A stretch of DNA of 9,020 nt from Clostridiales bacterium (lineage in GTDB: Bacteria; Bacillota; Clostridia; Tissierellales; Dethiosulfatibacteraceae), in NCBI GenBank assembly GCA_003539375.1, contig DPPH01000147.1, forward strand, positions 1 to 9,020, read 5' to 3'. The translations under genes and the position numbers were made by a program. The notes beneath the pieces were generated by a model. The model searched no databases and was not told the DNA's origin. It saw only the letters and a program-made list of their open reading frames with translations. This document shows, one piece after another, positions 1 to 6,858 of the stretch; within the stretch, counting starts at the first letter, position 1; each line of letters opens with the position of its first letter.

Positions 1-2208
1 GAAGATGGAGAAATCCAAAGACCGTATAAACCATCTATTAGATTTGCCACACCTATAGTCAATGAAGATGGTGAACTAAAGTATATTTTAGTAATTAGTT
101 ATTTAGCCCAGTATGCTCTTGATGTATATGATGAATATATAGGAGACCAAGAATTTGTCGACACTGCAATTGTCAATAACGATGGTTATTATTTATCAGG
201 AGCTTATAGCGAAACCTTCGGTTTTGTAATTCCAGGAAATGAAAATAAAACTCTGAGAGTTGAAAATCCTGGACTATGGGAAAAAGTAAAAAAAGAGGAA
301 AATTTTGATAGTTATTTTACCATTGATGATGTTAATTACTGTGTAGCTAGAATTACTTTCACTGATATAGATAATGTAATTAGTCAAGATAACGACTATT
401 ATATTATATCCTACTTTGAAAACAAATACCTACCTTTATTAAGAACAAAATCATTAATCAATTCTGACAATATGCTGGTTTATCTTATATCAACAATGTT
501 TTTAGGACTCTTTATCATATCGGCCTTGTACTACTATTTCACAAAGAATAAAGAGAATTACAACACAGTACAAATGGTAGCAGATAATTCAAATGATGCT
601 GTTTTTGTAACGGATGACAGGTATATAATTACCTATGCAAATAAGACATTAGAAGAGGTAACAGGATACAGTAAAGAAGATTTAATAGGAGAAAATATAG
701 AAATATTTAAGACCAAAAGACATGAACAGGACTTTTATAGAAAAATTCACCGTACAGTAGGTGAAAAAGGAACTTGGAATGGTAAGATTTGGAACAAGAG
801 AAAAGACGGGATTATTTTTGGTAGTGAACTTACTTTAATAGGAGAAAATGGAAGTAAAGGAAGTAAAATTAAATCTTACATTGGTATATTGAATGACTTG
901 GGAGATCATGAAAAATTAATTAATGGAAAAGAAACCTTACTGAATTTTGATAGACAGATTTTTTCTGAAAGAGAGTACTACCTGGAAGAACTTATTCAAG
1001 GCACAATTAAGGAAAAGGACTCTTTCAGTATAGTATATTTATATGTAAAAAATAACAATATATTAGAAATAACTTACAGTAAAAAAGAGTACAACGAAAT
1101 AATGACCAAATTAAATGAAAATATAAAAGCTATTATAGGACCTGAAAACTTTCTTTCTAAAATGTCGAATAGTGAGTATATTTTTGAACTAAGAGAGATT
1201 CACGAAAAAAGAGACATAGGTATTTTTATGAAGGAGTTCTTTTATAAACTATCTAAACCTATAGTATATAAAAACAAGGAAATATTTTTTGATGTAAAAT
1301 GTGGTATCTCCATATATCCGGAAAATGGGTCCCGAGGTAGGGATTTAATTACTAATGCAAAAATAGCTTTTCATGTACTTCAAGATGAAAATTACGACTA
1401 CCAGATATATCACCGAACGTCTAGAGATAAGCTGGTATATGAGAGTAAAATCGATGAGAAAATAAAAGAAGCTGTTAAAAACCAAGAATTAGTAGTCTTT
1501 TATCAACCACAACTGGACTCTATAACTGGAAGGGTAATAGGAGGAGAAGCATTACTAAGATGGGACAATGAAGAGTTAGGTTTAGTGCCTCCCCATTTAT
1601 TTATCCCGGCGGCTGAGAAAAATGGCTCTATAATTGAAATTGGAAATTTTGTTATACAGGAAGTATTTAAGCTTTTAAAGTCCATGGAGAAACACTGCGG
1701 AAAGAATATACCTATATCCATCAATATATCTCCAGAACAGTTTAAATACAAAGGCCTTATAGAAAATTTTAAATATTTAAATAAAAAATATGACATAGAT
1801 TTTAAGAATATTAAGATTGAAATAACAGAGGGTATGTTGATAGGCAGTAAGGCCATGATTAACAAAAAATTAAAAGAATTTAAAAGCCTTGGAATGGACA
1901 TAGCGATAGATGACTTTGGTACAGGATTTTCTTCTTTATCATACCTTAAGGATTTAAAGGTAGATGAACTTAAAATAGATAGAGAGTTTATTAAAAATAT
2001 TCCGGAGAAAGATGACGGAAGTATAGCAAAAGCAATAACTAATCTGGGTAAAAACTTAAACAAAAGAGTAGTTGCAGAAGGGGTTGAAACTGTAGAACAG
2101 ATTAACTTTTTAAAAGTTATAGGGTGCTATAAAATTCAAGGATATTTTTACTGTAGACCTTTAGGAAAAAGTGAATTTATAAATTATGCTTGTGAAAAAA
2201 ATAATTAA
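1..2208 (+). CDS. Cache-TM-PAS-GGDEF(degenerate)-EAL c-di-GMP phosphodiesterase, 5' partial
   Basis: Membrane sensor predicted to hydrolyse cyclic di-GMP to pGpG. The frame is open from base 1 with no stop (735 codons visible), so the Met at 472 is internal and the true start lies upstream. Codons 1-150 resemble the extracytoplasmic Cache (dCACHE-like) sensor seen before GGDEF/EAL modules: IRFATPIVNEDGE near the start, then NNDGYYL. Counting from Met 472: transmembrane helix 1-23, PAS about 29-145, GGDEF-like domain about 184-320, EAL domain about 335-575. The GGDEF signature is replaced by SNSEY (232-236), so cyclase activity is unlikely. The EAL domain keeps its metal and catalytic positions: EAL 359-361, N418, E450, DD 480-481, K501, EGVE 536-539, Q556. 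The input ligand is unknown. No terminator separates it from the gcv promoter. The domain calls are firm; the ligand and cellular output cannot be seen. Confidence 0.93.
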   Translation, partial: EDGEIQRPYKPSIRFATPIVNEDGELKYILVISYLAQYALDVYDEYIGDQEFVDTAIVNNDGYYLSGAYSETFGFVIPGNENKTLRVENPGLWEKVKKEENFDSYFTIDDVNYCVARITFTDIDNVISQDNDYYIISYFENKYLPLLRTKSLINSDNMLVYLISTMFLGLFIISALYYYFTKNKENYNTVQMVADNSNDAVFVTDDRYIITYANKTLEEVTGYSKEDLIGENIEIFKTKRHEQDFYRKIHRTVGEKGTWNGKIWNKRKDGIIFGSELTLIGENGSKGSKIKSYIGILNDLGDHEKLINGKETLLNFDRQIFSEREYYLEELIQGTIKEKDSFSIVYLYVKNNNILEITYSKKEYNEIMTKLNENIKAIIGPENFLSKMSNSEYIFELREIHEKRDIGIFMKEFFYKLSKPIVYKNKEIFFDVKCGISIYPENGSRGRDLITNAKIAFHVLQDENYDYQIYHRTSRDKLVYESKIDEKIKEAVKNQELVVFYQPQLDSITGRVIGGEALLRWDNEELGLVPPHLFIPAAEKNGSIIEIGNFVIQEVFKLLKSMEKHCGKNIPISINISPEQFKYKGLIENFKYLNKKYDIDFKNIKIEITEGMLIGSKAMINKKLKEFKSLGMDIAIDDFGTGFSSLSYLKDLKVDELKIDREFIKNIPEKDDGSIAKAITNLGKNLNKRVVAEGVETVEQINFLKVIGCYKIQGYFYCRPLGKSEFINYACEKNN

Positions 2209-2237
2209 TTGTACAAGAATTATATACATGATATAAT
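2209..2237 (+). promoter_or_regulatory. Extended -10 promoter for the gcv operon
   Basis: A perfect TATAAT at 2232-2237 is preceded by TG at 2229-2230, making an extended -10 (TGATATAAT). A weak -35, TTGTAC (2209-2214, three of six matches to TTGACA), lies 17 bases upstream and directly follows the stop codon of the preceding gene. The expected transcription start is near A2244, about 17-27 bases before the riboswitch structure. The TTGTACAA around the -35 is an 8-base palindrome, but nothing else supports an operator. The call is by consensus match only. Confidence 0.75.
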
Positions 2238-2260
2238 AAACACAAATTAAGGAATGAATA

Positions 2261-2461
2261 TCCAAATGATGATTGCGAGAGATACCAGAAGTGGTAGCCG
2301 ATGGAGCAATTAGCTATTCGCCAAAATAGCTTCGAAACTCTCAGGCAAAGGGATCGTAATCTGATGGGTCTCTGAAGAGTCTGCTTAGGGCAGCACCGAA
2401 GGAGAAACTGCTTCATTGTTATATCATGAGGCATAAGCTCTCAGGTTCGAAAACAGAGGTT
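2261..2461 (+). promoter_or_regulatory. Tandem glycine riboswitch (two aptamers) upstream of gcvT
   Basis: Two glycine aptamers in series sense glycine for the operon below. Aptamer 1 has P1 2271-2276/2356-2361, P2 GAGAG 2277-2281/CTCTC 2338-2342, hairpin TACCA/TGGTA 2283-2296, the conserved GCCGATGGAGCAA (2297-2309), hairpin 2312-2318/2325-2331, and ACTCTCAGGCAAAGGGA (2337-2353). Aptamer 2 has P1 about 2369-2374/2454-2459, hairpin CTGC/GCAG 2381-2393, ACCGAAGGAGAAA (2395-2407), hairpin 2409-2416/2426-2433 and CTCTCAGG (2438-2445). Leader TCCA (2261-2264) can pair with linker TGGG (2365-2368), leaving AATGAT opposite TGA. This matches the leader-linker kink-turn (P0) known in this riboswitch class. 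Pairings were found by eye. The family call is supported by the conserved CTCTCAGG elements and by position before gcvT. Confidence 0.95.
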
Positions 2462-2491
2462 GTAAGGCGTAGCTTTACAGCCTTTTTTGTT
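2458..2491 (+). terminator. Riboswitch-controlled intrinsic terminator (expression platform)
   Basis: A 10-bp stem, GGTTGTAAGG (2458-2467) with CTTTACAGCC (2473-2482), including two G-U pairs, closes a 5-base loop and is followed by TTTTTTGTT (2483-2491). The base of its 5' arm (2458-2461) is the same sequence that forms the 3' side of P1 of aptamer 2. The two helices therefore compete: glycine-stabilised P1 would block the terminator and let RNA polymerase reach gcvT. This predicts a glycine-ON switch, as is known for gcvT-linked glycine riboswitches. It may also terminate transcripts arriving from the upstream phosphodiesterase gene. Confidence 0.88.
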
Positions 2492-2519
2492 ACAAAAAAT
2501 ATAAGGAGGGAGATAAAAA

Positions 2520-3629
2520 ATGGATGTAAGAAAAACACACCTATACGAGGAACATCAGAAGCTAGGAGCTAAACTCATGGCTTACTCAGGATGGGAGATG
2601 CCGATAGAGTATGCAGGCATTAAAGAAGAACATAATGCAGTAAGAGAAAAGGCAGGTCTTTTTGATGTGTCTCATATGGGAGAAGTTAAGGTAACAGGAA
2701 AAGATGCTGAAAAATTTGTTCAGTACCTGGTAACCAATGATGCAAAATCTCTAAAAGAGGGAAAAATATTTTATGCAATGATGTGCTACGAAAATGGTGG
2801 TATAGTAGACGACTTATTGGTGTATAAATATAATGATGAGGATTTTCTCCTTGTTATAAATGCAGCCAATGTAGAAAAAGACTTCGACTGGATGAAGTCG
2901 GTAAAAGAAAAAGGTAATTACGATATAAATCTGGTAAATATTTCCGGGGAAATATCAGAAGTTGCTTTGCAGGGACCAAAAGCTGAAAAAATACTTCAAA
3001 AAATTGCCGACAAGGACTTAAAAGAAATAAAATTCTTTGAATTCTTTCCAGAAATCAACATCAATGGTATAAAGTGCATAGTATCAAGAAGTGGATACAC
3101 CGGAGAAGATGGATTTGAAATCTATACTGAAAATGAAAACATAGCTTCAATATGGAGAAAAATTTTAGAAGTTGGAGAAGAAGAAGGAGTTCAGCCAATA
3201 GGGTTAGGAGCTAGAGATACATTAAGATTTGAAGCAAACCTTCCTCTATATGGAAACGAACTTAGCAAAGATATCACTCCAATAGAAGCAGGATATAATT
3301 TTGCTGTAAAACTTGATGGCGATGATTTCTCAGGAAGAGATTCTTTAGTTAAGCAAAAAGAAGAAGGACTTAAGAGAAAGATAGTTGGATTTGAGTTGTT
3401 AGACAGAGGAATCCCGAGACATGAATATCCAGTGGTAAATGAAGCTGGAGAAGAAATCGGCTTTGTAACTACAGGTTACAAATCAATTACCTTAGGAAAA
3501 TCAATCGGCCTTGCTATGGTAGATATAGAGTATGCTAAACTTGATACAGAAATATATATTCAAATTAGAAAGAAACAGGCAAAGGCAAAGGTAATTAAAA
3601 GAAGTTTCTTAAAGAAGAACTATAAATAA
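2520..3629 (+). CDS. gcvT: Aminomethyltransferase (glycine cleavage system T protein)
   Basis: T protein takes the aminomethyl group from lipoyl-GcvH, gives the one-carbon unit to tetrahydrofolate as 5,10-methylene-THF and releases ammonia, in the cytoplasm. The 369 residues match the family's usual length. Landmarks: GWEMPIEY near 24-31, GLFDVSHMGE at 46-55, GGIVDDLLVY at 93-102 holding the catalytic Asp region (D97/D98), SGYTGEDGFEIY at 191-202, GLGARDTLRFEA at 228-239, and GIPRHEYPV at 297-305. Start ATG 2520 has AAGGAGGG (2503-2510) nine bases upstream. It is the first gene of the operon, directly behind the riboswitch. Two usually conserved spots look altered: YKSITL near 320-325, where SPTL is common, and C-terminal RSFLKKNYK, where TPFYKK is common. 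The core motifs are intact, so I expect an active enzyme. Confidence 0.97.
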   Translation: MDVRKTHLYEEHQKLGAKLMAYSGWEMPIEYAGIKEEHNAVREKAGLFDVSHMGEVKVTGKDAEKFVQYLVTNDAKSLKEGKIFYAMMCYENGGIVDDLLVYKYNDEDFLLVINAANVEKDFDWMKSVKEKGNYDINLVNISGEISEVALQGPKAEKILQKIADKDLKEIKFFEFFPEININGIKCIVSRSGYTGEDGFEIYTENENIASIWRKILEVGEEEGVQPIGLGARDTLRFEANLPLYGNELSKDITPIEAGYNFAVKLDGDDFSGRDSLVKQKEEGLKRKIVGFELLDRGIPRHEYPVVNEAGEEIGFVTTGYKSITLGKSIGLAMVDIEYAKLDTEIYIQIRKKQAKAKVIKRSFLKKNYK

Positions 3630-3666
3630 TATTACATAAATCAATAAAAAAATGGAGGGTTAAAAA

Positions 3667-4059
3667 ATGAAAGTAATGGATAACTTATACTACACAAAGG
3701 ACCACGAATGGTTGAAAATCGAAGGAAAAATTGGATACGTTGGTATAGCCGACTATGCTCAAGATCAGTTGGGAAGTATCGTGTTTGTTGAACTTCCAGA
3801 GGAAGACGACGAGATTGAAGCAGGAGAAGCTTTTGGAGCTATCGAATCTGTTAAAGCTGCTACAGATATTTATGCCCCTGTAGATGGTACAGTAGTAGAA
3901 TGCAACTACGACTTAGAAGACGAACCGGAATTAATCAACGAAGACTGCTACGAAAACTGGATTATAAAGATAAAAATTGATGACGAATCTCAAAAAGACG
4001 ACTTGATGAATGCTGACGAGTATAAGGAATACTTAGAAACCTTAGATGAGGAGGAATAA
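3667..4059 (+). CDS. gcvH: Glycine cleavage system H protein (lipoyl carrier)
   Basis: H protein is the small lipoylated shuttle that carries the aminomethyl intermediate between P and T proteins and is then reoxidised by the dehydrogenase. The 130 residues fit the family. The signature HEWLKIEGKIGYVGIADYAQ opens the fold, and ESVKAA at 60-65 places the lipoyl-accepting lysine at K63 (codon 3853-3855), followed by the usual YAPVDGTVVE. The protein is very acidic and ends in DEEE. ATG 3667 has GGAGGG (3654-3659) seven bases upstream; a second Met three codons later is less well placed. It lies 37 bases after gcvT with no terminator between. Its last codons carry the ribosome binding site of gcvPA. 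No lipoate ligase or LipB is in the window, so lipoylation must be done from elsewhere. Confidence 0.97.
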   Translation: MKVMDNLYYTKDHEWLKIEGKIGYVGIADYAQDQLGSIVFVELPEEDDEIEAGEAFGAIESVKAATDIYAPVDGTVVECNYDLEDEPELINEDCYENWIIKIKIDDESQKDDLMNADEYKEYLETLDEEE

Positions 4060-4060
4060 T

Positions 4061-5404
4061 ATGAATCCTTACCTACCTATTACTCCTGAAGAAAGGGAGC
4101 AGATGCTTAAAAAAATAGGTGTTGATAGTATTGAAGATTTATTTTGCGATGTTCCCGAACACATTAAATTAAAAGAAGAACTAAAAATTAACGATCCTCT
4201 TTCTGAAATGGAAATTAGAAGAAGATTTTCAGAACTAGGAAAGAAAAATAAAAATATTGACGATTACACCTGCTATTTAGGTGGTGGAGCTTACGATCAC
4301 TATATTCCTTCTACAGTAGGACATATAGCTGGAAGATCTGAATTTTATTCTTCCTATACTCCATACCAACCGGAAGTAAGCCAGGGTACCTTACAGTACA
4401 TTTTTGAGTACCAGAGCATGCTGGCAGAACTTACTGGCATGGATGTTATGAATGCATCTATGTACGACGGAGCTACTGCAACTGCAGAAGCAGCTTTGAT
4501 GGCTCTAAGAATTAAAAAGAAGAGAAATAAAATAATAGTATCAAAAACCGTAAATCCAGACACAATAGATGTACTTGAAACCTACTGTCACTTTAGAGAT
4601 ATAGAACTAGAATATTTAGAAGAAAAAGACGGTGAAACAGATCCTGCTTCTTTAGAAAAAATCGACAAAGAAACAGCAGGAGTTATCATCCAAAACCCTA
4701 ATTTTTACGGGATTATAGAAGATGTAGTTCACATTTCAGAAGCGGTTCAGGAAAGTAAAAGTCTATTAATAATGAACGTAGACCCGTCTACTCTTGGAGT
4801 ACTAGAAGCTCCGGGTAAATTAGGTGCGGATATTGTAGTAGGAGAAGGACAGTCTTTAGGTATACCTTTAAGCTACGGTGGACCTTATGTAGGCTTTATG
4901 GGAACTACTACTAAAAATATGAGAAAACTTCCTGGTAGAATTTGTGGAGAGACTGTAGATGAAGACGGCAAAAGAGGATTTGTACTTACACTACAAGCTA
5001 GAGAGCAGCATATAAGAAGAGAAAAGGCAAATTCAAATATATGTTCAAACCAGAGTTTATATGCTTTGATGAACACGGTTTACCTTTCTACAATGGGTCT
5101 AGCCGGCATGAAGGAAGTAGGAAACCAATGTGTAAGCAAGGCATCTTATGCTTACAAAAAACTTCTAGAAACGGATAAATTCGAGAAAGCTTTTGATAAA
5201 CCTTTCTTTAAAGAATTTGTAGTTAAAAGCAAGGTAGATGCTGAAAAAATAAATGAAGTACTATTTGAAAATGGAATTATCGGACCTTTAGATTTAGGTA
5301 AGATAAATGAAGATATGAAAAACCATCTAATGTTCAGTATTACAGAAAAAAGAACAAAAGATGAAATCGACAAATTGGTAGAAATACTGAAAGGAGTAGA
5401 GTGA
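4061..5404 (+). CDS. gcvPA: Glycine dehydrogenase (decarboxylating) subunit 1, P protein alpha
   Basis: N-terminal half of the split P-protein, which pairs with GcvPB to form the PLP enzyme that decarboxylates glycine and loads the aminomethyl group on GcvH. It is 447 residues from ATG 4061. Family motifs: GGGAYDHYIPSTV at 74-86, RSEFYSSYTPYQPEVSQGTL at 92-111, ELTGMDVMNASMYDGATA at 123-140, and GEGQSLGIPLSYGGPYVGF at 261-279. It lacks the PLP lysine, as expected, since that residue is in GcvPB. I prefer ATG 4061 over an in-frame ATG at 4046. GAGGAGG (4048-4054) sits six bases before 4061 but would lie inside the longer frame, which would also overlap gcvH. The start is one base after the gcvH stop, so translation is probably coupled. 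Split P-proteins are typical of Firmicutes and some thermophiles. Confidence 0.97.
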   Translation: MNPYLPITPEEREQMLKKIGVDSIEDLFCDVPEHIKLKEELKINDPLSEMEIRRRFSELGKKNKNIDDYTCYLGGGAYDHYIPSTVGHIAGRSEFYSSYTPYQPEVSQGTLQYIFEYQSMLAELTGMDVMNASMYDGATATAEAALMALRIKKKRNKIIVSKTVNPDTIDVLETYCHFRDIELEYLEEKDGETDPASLEKIDKETAGVIIQNPNFYGIIEDVVHISEAVQESKSLLIMNVDPSTLGVLEAPGKLGADIVVGEGQSLGIPLSYGGPYVGFMGTTTKNMRKLPGRICGETVDEDGKRGFVLTLQAREQHIRREKANSNICSNQSLYALMNTVYLSTMGLAGMKEVGNQCVSKASYAYKKLLETDKFEKAFDKPFFKEFVVKSKVDAEKINEVLFENGIIGPLDLGKINEDMKNHLMFSITEKRTKDEIDKLVEILKGVE

Positions 5405-6849
5405 TGAGAGATTATAATAAATTAATTATAGAATTGTCTAAAGAAGGCAGAAAAGCATATTCTATTCCTAAAAATGATGTAGAGACAGTAGACCCGGAAA
5501 AATACATACCGAAAAATGTACTTAGAAAAGAAGATCCAAAGCTACCGGAAGTTTATGAAGTAGATGTAATGAGACACTATACAAACTTATCAAATAAAAA
5601 CTACGGGGTAGACACTGGATTTTATCCATTAGGATCCTGTACTATGAAGTATAATCCAAAGATTAACGAAGACATGGCTAAACTACCAAATTTTGCAAAT
5701 ATTCACCCAAGACAAGGGGAAGATACAGTTCAGGGATCATTGGAATTAATGTATGAACTCCAGGAAAAACTTTGTGAAATTACCGGTACAGACGGATTCA
5801 CATTGCAGCCGGCAGCAGGAGCTCACGGAGAGCTTACAGGACTAATGATAATCAAAAAGTACCACGAAGAAAGAAATGATACAAAGAGAACAAAAATTAT
5901 AGTGCCTGATTCTGCCCACGGTACAAACCCTGCTAGTGCTACAGCTGTAGGGTACGACATAATCGAAATCAAATCTAGAAAAGACGGATCAATTGATCTA
6001 GATGAATTAAAAGAAGCACTTACAGATGAAGTAGCAGGACTTATGCTTACAAATCCATCTACACTAGGGTTATTCGAGAGAAACATCTGTGAAATATCAA
6101 AACTAGTTCATGAAGCAGGTGGATTGGTTTACTACGATGGAGCAAACTTAAATGCTATCATGGGTAAATCTCGTCCTGGTGATATGGGCTTTGATATTGT
6201 TCATCTTAACCTACATAAAACATTCTCAACACCACATGGTGGTGGTGGACCGGGAGCTGGACCAGTAGGTGTAAGACATGACCTAATTAAGTACTTACCG
6301 GTACCGGTAGTTGCAAAAAAAGATGACAAGTACTACTTAGATTACGATAAGCCATCATCCATAGGTAGACTTATGGGCTTTTATGGAAACTTTGGAGTGC
6401 TATTGAAGGCTTATACTTACATTCTTAAAATGGGAGCAAGTGGACTTAGAGAGGCAAGTGAAGCGGCTGTCCTTAATGCTAACTACCTTCAAAGCCAGCT
6501 TAAGAAAGAATACAAGCTACCTATCGAACAGGTATGTAAACACGAATTCGTTCTTAGTGGAATGAAAGACTCAGATGTCCATACCTTAGACATTGCAAAG
6601 AGAATGCTTGATTATGGAGTTCATCCTCCAACTGTTTACTTCCCACTAATTATTGATGAAGCTCTGATGGTAGAGCCTACAGACACAGAGACTCTAGAAA
6701 CCTTAGATAACTTCATAGAGATAATGAATAAGATCAAGAAAGAAGCTATAGAGAATCCTAAGATTTTAGAAGAAGCACCTATAACTACTCCGGTAAGAAG
6801 ACTGGATGAAGTACAGGCGGCTAGAAAACCTAAGGTTAAGTGGGACTAA
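5404..6849 (+). CDS. gcvPB: Glycine dehydrogenase (decarboxylating) subunit 2, P protein beta
   Basis: C-terminal half of the split P-protein, carrying the pyridoxal phosphate site. With GcvPA it releases CO2 from glycine. It is 481 residues from ATG 5404. Family motifs: YPLGSCTMKYNPK at 74-86, LQPAAGAHGELTGLM at 134-148, DSAHGTNPASA at 169-179, and LNLHKTFSTPHGGGGPGAGP at 268-287, in which K272 (codon 6217-6219) is the Schiff-base lysine. The glycine-rich run just after it is also typical. The start ATG overlaps the gcvPA stop TGA by one base. GGAG (5393-5396) is seven bases before this ATG but only four before an alternative in-frame GTG at 5401, so I chose ATG. The overlap suggests coupled, near-equal synthesis of the two subunits. 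Confidence 0.97.
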   Translation: MRDYNKLIIELSKEGRKAYSIPKNDVETVDPEKYIPKNVLRKEDPKLPEVYEVDVMRHYTNLSNKNYGVDTGFYPLGSCTMKYNPKINEDMAKLPNFANIHPRQGEDTVQGSLELMYELQEKLCEITGTDGFTLQPAAGAHGELTGLMIIKKYHEERNDTKRTKIIVPDSAHGTNPASATAVGYDIIEIKSRKDGSIDLDELKEALTDEVAGLMLTNPSTLGLFERNICEISKLVHEAGGLVYYDGANLNAIMGKSRPGDMGFDIVHLNLHKTFSTPHGGGGPGAGPVGVRHDLIKYLPVPVVAKKDDKYYLDYDKPSSIGRLMGFYGNFGVLLKAYTYILKMGASGLREASEAAVLNANYLQSQLKKEYKLPIEQVCKHEFVLSGMKDSDVHTLDIAKRMLDYGVHPPTVYFPLIIDEALMVEPTDTETLETLDNFIEIMNKIKKEAIENPKILEEAPITTPVRRLDEVQAARKPKVKWD

Positions 6850-6858
6850 GGAGGTCGA

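Noticed and set aside
1503..2063. 186-codon open frame on the - strand inside the EAL domain
   Set aside because: A shadow of the conserved EAL coding sequence; low-complexity hydrophobic composition and no family resemblance.
2209..2216. TTGTACAA palindrome at the gcv -35 region as a repressor operator
   Set aside because: Eight-base palindromes are frequent in AT-rich DNA, there is no second copy nearby, and the riboswitch already accounts for control.
2177..2434. 85-codon open frame on the - strand across the gcv leader
   Set aside because: It is antisense to the glycine riboswitch, has no recognisable protein motif, and the sequence is fully explained by RNA structure.
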